From the NCBI RefSeq assembly GCF_023973825.1, contig NC_090125.1, positions 2,316,928 to 2,380,927 on the forward strand: a DNA stretch of 64,000 bases, given 5' to 3'. Shown piece by piece: positions 45,177 to 55,291 of this stretch. The notes below the pieces were generated by a model, which made no database searches, was not told the origin of the DNA, and worked only from the letters and a program-made list of their open reading frames with translations. The DNA is from Plasmodium brasilianum. Taxonomy: Eukaryota; Apicomplexa; Aconoidasida; Haemosporida; Plasmodiidae. The position numbers were made by a program, and so were the translations under genes. Numbering within the stretch: position 1 is the first letter of the stretch; each line of letters begins with the position of its first letter.

Positions 45177-46377
45177 TTTTAACAAATTTTATAAAAAAAT
45201 ATCACAAAAATGTTTTTGAAATAAAATTCAAATTTTTTAAAATAGCTAGTCAAGCGATATTCCTTCTTTTCAGTCAAACGGGTCTGAAAAAGCATTACCA
45301 GGTCAGGGAGTACAAGGGAAAATAAATAAGCATATACACAAACATATATATATATATATATATATATATAAATGTATACATTTATGTATTTATATCTATA
45401 TAATGACAACGTATTCCTTTAAAAAGGTTATACTCCGAGTTAAAGTTCTTACAAAATAAAATTTGCACATAAGTTGTCATAACAAATTATTTTTGGATTA
45501 CTACTTTATTAATACTAATATAAGGAATATGTATTATTTAAAAATGCAATCACGGCTTCCGGAATTTTATGGAATTATGTATACCTTTCTACACTTAAAA
45601 ATAAATTTTGTTCTTCCTTGAAATTTTAGCTAATATTTTTTTTTCAATATCGTACGGAAAAACATAAACTTCTTACATATTATATGTATATATATATTTA
45701 TTTGTAATATTTCTTTTTTTTCATGGCGCCCTCATAAAATATTCGTAATACCTGGTTGAGCTGTATAATAAATAGGTGAACAAAAAAAAAAAAAAAAAAA
45801 AAGAAATTATTTTTAAACAAACGAAAAACATAAAAAACGAAGTTCTGTTATGTATAAAACTTAAAAGTTGCTATTAAACCCAAAGAGAAATAAAAAGAGG
45901 TAAAAGAAAATATTTTGGTAAATACCAAAAAAAAGTTTATTCTTAATTCGCATACATTTGTATTTACAAAATGTACATATTTTTTTTAAAAAATATTGTG
46001 CATTTTCTGGCTAATAAATTACAAAGTGAAAAAATTTTCTTGCTAAAAAAAAGTTGTAAAAGAATTTATCTTATAAAAACGAAAAAAAAAAATAATAAAA
46101 TAAAATAAAAAAAAGTTTTATTTTTACGTTGTAATTGCTTTTTTATTTTAATACTGTAACTATGTTTTATCATGTTTTGCCATCATTCTTCGGAACTACC
46201 AGAAGTGGCTTCCATTTTACTTCCATTTTGCAGCAATACGATACGTTTTTGCAAAAAGCTGGAGATATATATCTCCATTTAATTGACCAAAATTAAATAT
46301 TATTTAAAATAGTTTTCCTTTACTATTAGTAGTAGCACATGTGAATGTGCACACATTTTGATGATAAACTATGTCTT
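45177..46377. promoter_or_regulatory. Intergenic region upstream of IMP3 with two GC-richer islands
   Basis: The 1.2-kb stretch contains the IMP3 promoter and leader. Two islands stand out from AT-rich background, at about 45243-45322 and 46171-46285 (both listed as findings), beside a (TA)n tract (about 45344-45370) and an A-run (about 45782-45801). I see no coding frame. Confidence 0.4.
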
Positions 46378-47057
46378 CTAGTTTATATTTTTTTTTTTTT
46401 TTATGAGCTTGTTATTATCAGAATTTCCAGTATATTGTATATTACTTCTAAAAAAATTGGGTCTCTTTTTTTCTCTTTCGCTGAAATCCACTGTTTTTAA
46501 TTTGTGCTCTTGATATAGTGCTTCTTCGTCTATATTGTCAAGAAAATTTTGAAACTCCTTTGAAAATATGATTTGCGCATTTGCATTTTCAAATGTATGA
46601 AATTCTTTAAAATAGTCGTTTTTTTTATTATTATTAATTAGAGGCCTATAGGTACTTGTGACGTCATTTAAGTATTTATCTAAATCTTTAATTTTATTTT
46701 GATTATCAGTACATTTTGTATCAACATTAACAACTTTTTTCGCTTCCTCCATACTACAACTATTTGAGCGAACTACAGTGTTAGGTGATTTTGTTTTATC
46801 AATGGTATCACCGGTACAATGAGTAATCATATTAGCATGATAACCATCGATATTTGTTGTAGTTGACGACTTATTATATTGTGCGCTTCTATTTGGTAGG
46901 TTCTTATTATTACTATTATTATTATAATAATATTTATTATTATTATTACAGTTAATATTACTATTATTATTACAGTTAATATTACTATTATTATTTTTGC
47001 AGTTACTATTATTAGTACTACTATTATTTCTACTATTATTTCTACTATTATTTCTAC

Positions 47058-47094
<37 letters not shown>

Positions 47095-48483
47095 TTTATT
47101 ACTATTATTGATGTTAATATTACAGGTAAGGCGGTAATTTTGCGTAGATTCCCTTAAGAAGGCATCTATGTTATTTCCACTAGCGGATGGGGGCTTGTTA
47201 CACGTATTAATAACTGCTTTTTTATTATTTTTTGCAAAATTCAAATTTATAGACTTCATCGAATTCGTTAAGGTGTTTCCATAAATGTTATATGCATTAT
47301 TATAAAAATTTTGTTGCTTATTTTCATTTGCCATATCTTCGTTAAATGTGGCTTGTTCAAATTCATTATTACATAATAAGTTTAGTGTAGTATAGAAATC
47401 CGAATTTTTTTCCTTCTTTAATTTTATACTTTGTTCCATTAAGTTATTGCAAATAGTGTCTAATTTAAAAATTTCTGAATATTTTAATAGTTCCATTTTA
47501 CATTTCTTTAATAATTGAAACCTATTTAAAAAGGTACATATATAAATAAGATGTTCTTTTTTAATGGGCATATTAATTTTATATATATTTTCCCTTAATA
47601 TAACGCCTTGGGGATAATTAAATATTCCTTTGTATAGTTTAACTCTTACTATTTTTTGTATAGACGTATCATTAAGAGTATAACCATGTATATCTAACCA
47701 GTAGTTTTTGTAATCAAAAGTTTGTTTATTTGTTGTTGTATCCAAAACATTTAGAACAGTTGCTTTCATAGAGCATCGAGGTAAACAATATACATACATA
47801 TTTTCACTTATATCATCTATTGGTAATACTTTGTAAAGATTAATAGTAATTTTTAAATGTATCTTCATAATATATACATAATTCTTTTTTTCGTTTAATA
47901 TATTATAATCATTATTTAATATATTAAATTTAAAACCAATGCAATTAAAATATTTGCAACTATAATTACCACAAAATTTTGATTGAATTATAGTGTCCAT
48001 ATTATCCCCAATATGGATCCATTTCCCACACTCTAAATACTTGCAAACTAGAGTGAACTGAATTATATAAGACAATAAGTACTTTTCAATTTCCGCACTA
48101 CCACTACTACTACTGTCACTACTATTACTACCGTTTATGCTATTGCTATTATTGTTATTACCTTTATCTACATTTTCTTCTAACTTTAACGAAGTAGAAT
48201 ATTTTTCTTCTAGCTCCTTCAGCAACATGCTTAAAATTGCCTTGCTCTCTTTATTATTGGAGTAGCATAATATTATTCTGTTGGATACACACGTGCCCAT
48301 TATCTCATTTTTGCTTTTCATAATTATAAACCTAGTTATCTGTACGCTATTTCTGATTGGTGTACCACCATCTTCGTTGCTACAAAAAGTACATACACAA
48401 TTGTAAGTCGTTGTCATATTTAAGGAATTACTCACACGGAGAACATAACGGGCAAATCGTAAAAAGCCAAAATGATCAGCCAT
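46378..48483 (-). CDS. C18orf63/DUF4708-like protein, Asn-rich
   Basis: From Met 48483 the protein has 701 residues. The frame is open higher, to 48624, but that part encodes a repetitive hydrophobic string. A later start at 48417 (MTTTYNC) or a short 5' intron (donor CGT|GTGAGT near 48437) is also possible. The middle carries a pattern I associate with the C18orf63 family: NMYVYCLPRCSMKATVLNVL, a short gap, then FDYKNYWLDIHGYTLND and KLYKGIFNYPQGVIL, then a helix of the LIYICTFLNRFQLLKKC kind. The human protein has in the same order a Y-x-LP-x-MK segment, a W-x-x-x-YGY-x-LP segment and a TYPLSC segment. After it come an Asn/Ser-rich linker (46890-47110) and a conserved-looking tail (DFSEREKKRPNFFRSNIQYT). 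The molecular function of the family is not known to me. The similarity was judged by eye. Confidence 0.5.
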
Positions 48484-48794
48484 CGCACGTGTGTACATAA
48501 AGACTGAAATGCAAGCAGAACGAAATGGAAAAACAACAAATGACAAACAATACAACGACAAAACAGAAATAAAACAAAATAATAAAACGACAAACAGCAA
48601 AACATTACTATAATTTTGCGACATTCAAAAATGTTATGAAAAACACACATAAGGTAAAGACAAACTTAAAATGAAATAAGGTACAGCAAAATTTTTCTGT
48701 ATTGTACATGCAAAACGTGTGAGTATTTTCACTAGATTTTTTTGATTTTTTTTTTGATTTTTTTTTTGATTTTTTTCATTTTTTTCCTCATTCG

Positions 48795-49130
48795 CTATAA
48801 CCTTATGTCAAATAAATACCTTGATATGATTAAGTTTTCAAATTTCAATTCCATATATATTATAAAATCATTATTCTCCAAATTTTCTGCAGGAAGTTTT
48901 CTTAAATTACTCATTTCTTTATTTTCTTTTGCCTCTCTTTTTATAGAAGCTGTAAAAAGTAAAGGGAAATAAAAAAAAAAGAAATAAAAAAAAACATATA
49001 AAAGGAGGAACATGCAAAAATAATATTGTTTTTAAAAAAGATATATGAATTAGAATTATGGGAAAGATTAGGTACCAGATAAAAGTTTCCTCTCAAACTC
49101 ATCGGATGTAGTGCTGAAATTTTTATTCAT
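48795..49130 (-). CDS. Two-exon 69-residue protein of unknown function
   Basis: Exon 1 at 49130-49076 (MNKNFSTTSDEFERKLLS) and exon 2 at 48949-48795 join in phase 1 through a GTACCT..TTTTTACAG intron of 126 nt. The product has 69 residues, is charged, and contains SASIKREAKENKEMSNLRKL followed by a compact region around NDFIIYMELKFENLIISRYL. There is no signal peptide or transmembrane segment. The longer single-frame reading of exon 2 starts inside the T-rich intron and is unlikely. The last codons precede a possible donor (AAG|GTTATA), so a further exon cannot be excluded. I do not recognise the protein. It sits 310 nt upstream of the DUF4708-like start, in the same direction, and could alternatively be a 5' part of that transcript. 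Confidence 0.45.
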
Positions 49131-50529
49131 TTTTTCTTGCGTCCTTTTTTAAACATGTTTAAATTAAAAAATAAAATAGAATAATAAAATAAATAAAAAA
49201 AAAAAAAAAAAAGGGTTTATTGCTCTGTGAAACTAAAAATACGAAGTTTTTAAAATATTGTAGAACAAATGACTATTGATGAAAATGTTACTTAAACGTT
49301 TGCTCGTTTGTTTTATTAATTTTTTTGTACAAAAATTGATGAAATATAAAAAATAAAGTAAATAAGAATGAAATATTTTATATATTTACCAAAAAAAAAA
49401 AAAAAAAAAAAAAATGTAGCGAAGGGAAATAGCGTTATTTATAGACTGAATGTGCATACGTATTTTTTGAAAGAAAAAGTGGGACACTTGATGCAAATTT
49501 CATTTTAACACTTTAGCTTAAGTGCTTACACATATAATATGTATTGACGTTTTGAGTAGATAATTTTTTTGAGTTTACAAGGTCCGTCGTTTATTTTATT
49601 TCTGTTTTATTTTTAATATATATTTGATTTATTTTTAATATATTTTTGATTTATTTTTAATTTATTTTTGATTTATTTTTGTTTTACTTTTAATTAATTT
49701 TTTTTTTTTTATGTTTTATACTTTACTTCTGACTTAATCCGTTTAACTCTGTTTCGTTTCATTTTATTTTTTTTGTTGTGCATTCGAAAATTTGTAGAAA
49801 AGGAAAACTGCGATCATAGCATAACTCACGATTTATAACGGTGGAAGTATAATAATTACAAAATATACATAATACAGATAAAATCATTATTTTTTTTTTT
49901 TTTTTTTATAAATTAATTAGAATTCAGCATTGTAATATCAGACAAGGGTTGTACAAAATAACATAAGTGTGTTCCATTCATATTGTATTCCCTTAAGTAA
50001 AAAAAAGAAAAAAAGAAAATTTTTTTTTTTTTAATATTAAACAAAAGCAAAAATATACATTAAAAAAAATTTAAAGAAATACTGTTACGAAGTAAAATAA
50101 GAACAATCATTATAATGGAATTTTTTGAATAATGAAATGTTAAGGAAGAAAAGACCTCTTTTAAAAACAGTCTTTCTCTGCTTATATGCATTTTAAAATT
50201 GAAAAAGTGTGTAAAGATTATATATGATAAAGAAAAAAAAAAAAAAGAAAAAAAAAGAGTGCACAAAGAAACGTTAAACAAACATACGAATATGCACACG
50301 TATACATTTATAATATTTTATTTACTTTAAGGTAAATTGGAACCTTAATAAGCCATTTTCCTGAAAATCCATCCTAAGATGAGAACTTATTTCTGATGGT
50401 ATCGAAGAATAAAGAGTGCGTTAAATGTACATGTAGGTATATTTTATTTATAACATTTAAAAAAAAAAAAAAAATTTGCATTTTATAATTAATATTTTTT
50501 TTTTTTTTTTTTTCATGTTTTTCAAAATG
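49131..50529. other. Intergenic region; homopolymer-rich, no gene seen
   Basis: The 1.4-kb stretch lies between the 69-residue protein and the RAD1-like gene. It carries A-runs (about 49194-49212 and 49391-49414), a TTTTTAATTTATTTTTGATT repeat (about 49610-49690) and T-runs. No frame looks coding. Confidence 0.45.
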
Positions 50530-52073
50530 TTATATTTCCATATGTGCTTTACTCAAAGCTTGATTAATTTTGGACAAATCTTTTATCCTGTATTTAAATC
50601 TGAAAATAGGGAAGGGTATAATCAAAATTAAGAAAAGAGGCGCACGTAAAAACGGTTAAGTAATAATAAACAGTGCAAGCATAAACACATATGAACGTGC
50701 ATAAATGGATATGTGCGTATGAACATATACATATTCATAGGTACATATTCGCAATTCCCTTATACACACGCACATATGTGTGTTTGCCTAAGTAAACATG
50801 TTGACGTACATTTGATTTTTTAAACTCTTAAATTCTTCAAAGTTTTCCTTGGGCATTAACTGAACAGATCTTTGGTAATTTTTATTTTTCGTTTCCTATA
50901 TGATATAAAAACATTGAGGTGTGCCTTTGAATATGCATTTATTTATTCGGAGTGTATGTATTAATACACATACTTACGGTTGCGTCTATATATGAATGTA
51001 CATATTTACATTTGCGCGTATATGTGCATGTATATATGTACTTTTGCGTGTATATATGAATGTACATACGTACACCTGAGTTAATTTATTTATGTATTAT
51101 GCACGTATGCGTGTGCCATATTTACCATTTTCAGCACAGTCGTGCTGTCATTCGTATACTCGCGTATGTAAAAGGTAATATACTGGTCGTTACTTTTAAT
51201 TAAATACTCTAAGTAGAATGAGAAAACGCTAGATTGTAAAGAAAAGTAATTATAATCATTATTTAAAAAAGTATATTTTTCTAATTTAAATATTTCATAA
51301 TAATAATCTACAATAATTCGGATGTAGGTCTCAGATGTATCACCCTCTTCATCAGTTAAATGTAAAATTAATTTTCTATTCAAATAGTCAAATTTTATAT
51401 TTAATATAACAGCATCTAAAAATTCTAATGCTCTTAATAAATCATATGGAGATACAAGAAATTCAAAACCATTCTTTTTTTCATCAATATCTTCATATAT
51501 TCTTTTTCTTATACTATATTCATTTTCATTTTCATCATATTCTGTATAATTTATTTTTAATGGTGATATACTTTTTAACTTAATTACATTTTCATTCTTG
51601 TTATCAAATATATGTGTTGTAAGTAAGTTGTCTGAATTGACACTTTCTGTTTCATCCTCATTTCTTCTTTTTAATTTCTTACTAGGTCTACTTTTATTTT
51701 CATCAGGACCTCCCCCGTAGTAATTCCTATGTCTATCGTTTGTAATATCAACTGAATTGTTTCTATTACCATGTTTATACTGTTTTACCATATTTTTATC
51801 CTCCTTTTCTAAAACATTATAGCTAGTAAAACAGTTAGAATCCATATATAAAAAACAATATATTTGTTTGCATTTGGACAAACTTCTTAGCATTAAACCA
51901 TCATAGTATAAGTTAAACAAAATACAACTTTCCCCTTCTGGTGCACTATTTGTACCCTTCTTCAAATTTATATTATATTTATTATCATCAACATTTAACA
52001 GTGCTAATGCGTTTTTAAAAAAATTTACATTCTTAACAGAAAAATGGTAGTTAGGTATAATTTCGCTGTTCAT
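50530..52073 (-). CDS. RAD1: RAD1-like checkpoint clamp (9-1-1 complex) subunit
   Basis: Three exons, 52073-51126, 50895-50810 and 50599-50530, join in frame (phases 0 and 2) to 367 residues. The frame of exon 1 opens six codons higher, but MNSEIIPNYHF is the natural start. Two PCNA-like domains can be traced. The first is FFKNALALL, ILFNLYYDGLMLRSLSKC, then YCFLYMDSNCFTSY. After a charged insertion (about residues 95-165), the second starts FEFLVSPYDLLRALEFLDAV and runs through LNRKLILHLTDEEGDTSETY to FSFYLEYLI. The LTDEEGDTSE strand resembles RAD1 more than HUS1. RAD1 with RAD9 and HUS1 forms a ring loaded at damaged or stalled DNA that activates ATR-type signalling. Exons 2-3 add a basic tail (QLMPKENFEEFKSLKNQ, then KYRIKDLSKINQALSKAHM). 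HUS1 remains the alternative. Confidence 0.6.
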
Positions 52074-52496
52074 TTTCCAAAAATGAAACATTGACGCGCA
52101 AAAGGGTCAAGCAGAAAGGGCAGAAATAAGGTAAACAAACAGAAAAAGTGTAAGAAAAAGAAGAAAAAGAAAAAAAAAAAAAAATACTAATAAAATACAA
52201 AAAAGGTAAAAAATTGCCAATACAAAAATGCAAAAATGCAAAAATGCAAAAATGCAAAAATACAAAAAAACAAAAATATAAAAATACCAAATTACTAAAT
52301 TACAAAATATACCATATACTTATTTTCTACCATTTAGCAAAAATAAGCAGTTACCCTTTTACCACATTTAAATATAGCATTTAAAACAAACAAACAAAAA
52401 AAAAGATATAGTGGTAATTTCGAAAAATAATATAATGTGTGTATAAGTAAAATATGAAGTAAAAAATGGAAAGTTCAAACGTCCATTATGCTATAT

Positions 52497-52558
<62 letters not shown>

Positions 52559-52785
52559 TTATAACTCCTATTTTGTAAGTAGCATAAAATGCAACTGCAA
52601 AAATTAAAGATTCGTTCACAACAAATGCAGTTACACATTTGTATACGGAAATTATTCATTTATAAATTAATGAAAAACATATTTTTGTGAAATAATAAAA
52701 AAAAAAAAAATGCAAATTAAGCATTTCCCCATTTGGTCATTTCTCGACTTCCTAATTTGCTTATCTTTCCTTATGAATAAAATGA
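52074..52785. other. Intergenic region with 10-bp AAAAATGC repeat
   Basis: The 700-nt stretch lies between RAD1-like and S10 genes, both on the minus strand. It contains about five copies of GCAAAAAT (about 52220-52262), a (TA)n plus T-run tract (about 52495-52557) and an A-run (about 52698-52710). No gene is seen. The TTCATTTTT-frame ORF on the minus strand is a repeat artefact. Confidence 0.45.
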
Positions 52786-54475
52786 CTAGTCATAGGAGAG
52801 AGATTCTATTTTTTTCATTAACTCTTCATTTTCGTGGTACCATTTTTTCTTTTCCATAGTTCTACAAAAAATGAGGAAGTTCATAACAGGATAAAATTAA
52901 GTACTAAACATTCATACATTTGTTCATACGGAGAACTTATATATGCGTATGTATGTGTGTATACGTATATATGAACGCATATGTATGTATGTACGTATAT
53001 GTACGCTTATATTAGTACAAAAAAAAAAAAAAAAAAAAAAAACTGCGTGTAACCAACAATTTACATTAAGCATATATTAAATCAAGCTTTTAACGTGATA
53101 AAACATATATTCTTACTTTTTATAATAATGCTTTATTATATCCAAGGGAAACTTGTACAAATCATAAAAATTTCTTGGCAATCTTACATTCATATATTTG
53201 GAGTTCTCAAGTAACAGATCTACGTACTTTTTCTTCTCCTGTGCGTTCAATAAATTTGTGTAATATTTGCTAACATGTTTTCTTCTTTTTTTCAAATTCT
53301 TTAATTCATCTTTTTTTAATCCTCTATAATTTTCCTCGAAGTAGTATTCAAAGCCGACGAATCTAGGCAACTTTACTGATAAGAAATTGGAAACTAGAGG
53401 GGGAGGGAAATGCGTATTATATGTGTGTACATACATGTGTAAACATACTACAAGTATAAATACGCTATATATACGTACTAATTGCATATGTGGTATATAC
53501 ATAGTTAACATTTTTTTATTTTCGTTAAGTATAAACTAGTAATCACGCATATAGCCGCTGTTATTGTTACTTACACTCACAGTCCTTCAAACTAACAGAT
53601 GAATTTAAAAAAATGTCTAATTTACAACCATACTGTTTTATTTCAAATTGTTCTCTACTGTCTTTGTCGACGTGCGGTGATCTCAGGAACGTGAATCTGT
53701 GTTGGTAGGAAGGGCGGAAACAGCGTAAGCAGATGAGTTATTCTGTACATCTACATATATATACATATCCATATCTATATCTATATATCTATATCTATAT
53801 ATCTATAAATCTATCTATCTATATATATGTACGCACGCATGTATGTATGTACATGCACGTTGCAGCCAATGTATAGGAACGAAACGGCTGCAGAACAGCA
53901 ATTATAGCTTTTTTTGCTAAACCTCTTTTTTATTGTTTTTATCGGAATAGGACCCGCAACAATGAACTGTGGATACTGACAAACTTTTTCCTTGATATTT
54001 AAAACTGCCTTTTGCAGATGGTCAGAAAAGTAAGAATTTAAAACAATCCGCAAGTGGTAATTGTCTCTCCACTTTTTTATTATGTCCAGGTTTTTTAAAT
54101 CAGCATTCACCTTCTCTAACTACAAAGAGGTGGAAAAAAAGGGTGAAGAGATGAGGAAATTACCACGTAAAGACATAAGGAAATTGAGACTTCACATGGA
54201 TAAGACGTGAACGGGTGAAGCATAAACAATTCGTGTATATTTCACATTACTAAAGGTTATACAAAAAAGCGTAATATAAAATGCACAATGTGAAAACGTT
54301 AATGAAAGAATTCATAATTTATTACGGTACTATAAATTTGTGCAGTCCTTATTTGCGTGCTTTTTTTAGATCCATTAGAAAATGGTGTGTTAATTTTTGG
54401 TTTCATTTTAAAGGCTGTGCTAATATCACAAGCATAATATATTATTAAGAAAATAAGGGAAATATGTATGTTCAT
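52786..54475 (-). CDS. Apicoplast ribosomal protein S10 (uS10), nuclear-encoded
   Basis: Five exons (54475-54326, 54119-53923, 53696-53575, 53393-53117, 52861-52786) join in frame to 273 residues. Exon 1 is a bipartite leader: signal peptide [20 protein letters not shown] followed by a basic, Asn/Ser/Thr-rich transit segment ([17 protein letters not shown]). That is the usual route of plastid proteins through the ER. The uS10 core reads [39 protein letters not shown] and [16 protein letters not shown], a very close match to bacterial S10 (GPIPLP-x-x, SPHV-K-x-x-R-x-x-x-E). It should be in the plastid 30S head. After the core comes a C-terminal extension of about 105 basic residues ([15 protein letters not shown]) not found in bacterial S10. 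A mitochondrial destination is the alternative, but a hydrophobic secretory signal argues for the apicoplast. Confidence 0.9.
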
Positions 54476-55291
54476 TTTTTTAATCCCATCTTACCTTTTT
54501 TTACCACTTTCATTTTATAATAAATTGCCTTCTGATTTTTTTTTTTTTTTTTTGTTCTCACCACTGATCATGGGTGATTAATCATTTTCTTCCTTTCCTT
54601 GCCTTACTTCCTTTGTTTCTCTTTTTTTTCAAAACTATAATATTATATACTGGACGAAATAAATATGTACAGTTCATAAAAAATAAATTGTTATCAAAAC
54701 ACATACATACTATTTCCTTTGCTTGGTTGTTTTAAGTTGGCAGTTTTTGCGCCATATTTGGGGGTATACCTTATGCATACAAAAAAATATATAGACGTAT
54801 ATGCGTATTTATTAATTATATGTGTATATGAATATATATATACCTTTGCATATACGTGGTACGTTATACAGATCTTTTCCCGTGAAACTTTAAAACTTTT
54901 ATTTTTTTTTTTTTTTAAACTATAGTGAAGAACAGCACCCAATGAATCATTAACTATAAGAAGTAAAGAAAAAAGGAAAAAAAAAAAAATTAAAATTATA
55001 GCAAATTATTTACCTCATACTGCTATAATTTTTTCATATTTTTTTTAAATTTTATTACTTTTTCTTTTGAAACGTGAATTTTTTTTTTTTTTTTTTTTTT
55101 ACCATTTAACCATTGGTTTGAATTGAAAAAAATGGAATTAAAAGGCATATTAATGAAATAACGAAAAAAAAAATTTCCTTCATTTTTTGGTTTCTTTTTG
55201 CTACTTTTTTTCGCCCTTTTTTGTTTTTTTTTCTCCTTTTTTTTTATAAATTCTAAGAAAAAACGACGCTTTATTCCGCCTGCCCATTTTT
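54476..55291. promoter_or_regulatory. Divergent promoter region, S10 / SNAPC3-like
   Basis: About 800 nt between two divergent genes, rich in T-runs (about 54538-54553, 54902-54916 and 55080-55100) with a TATG/TACA-rich stretch at about 54770-54850. The overlapping frames on both strands across 54694-54942 are low-complexity and I do not call them. Confidence 0.4.

Noticed and set aside
48484..48624. Hydrophobic N-terminal extension of the DUF4708-like protein, resembling a membrane segment
   Set aside because: The underlying DNA is an AAAACAAAT-type simple sequence, so the hydrophobicity is a by-product of composition.
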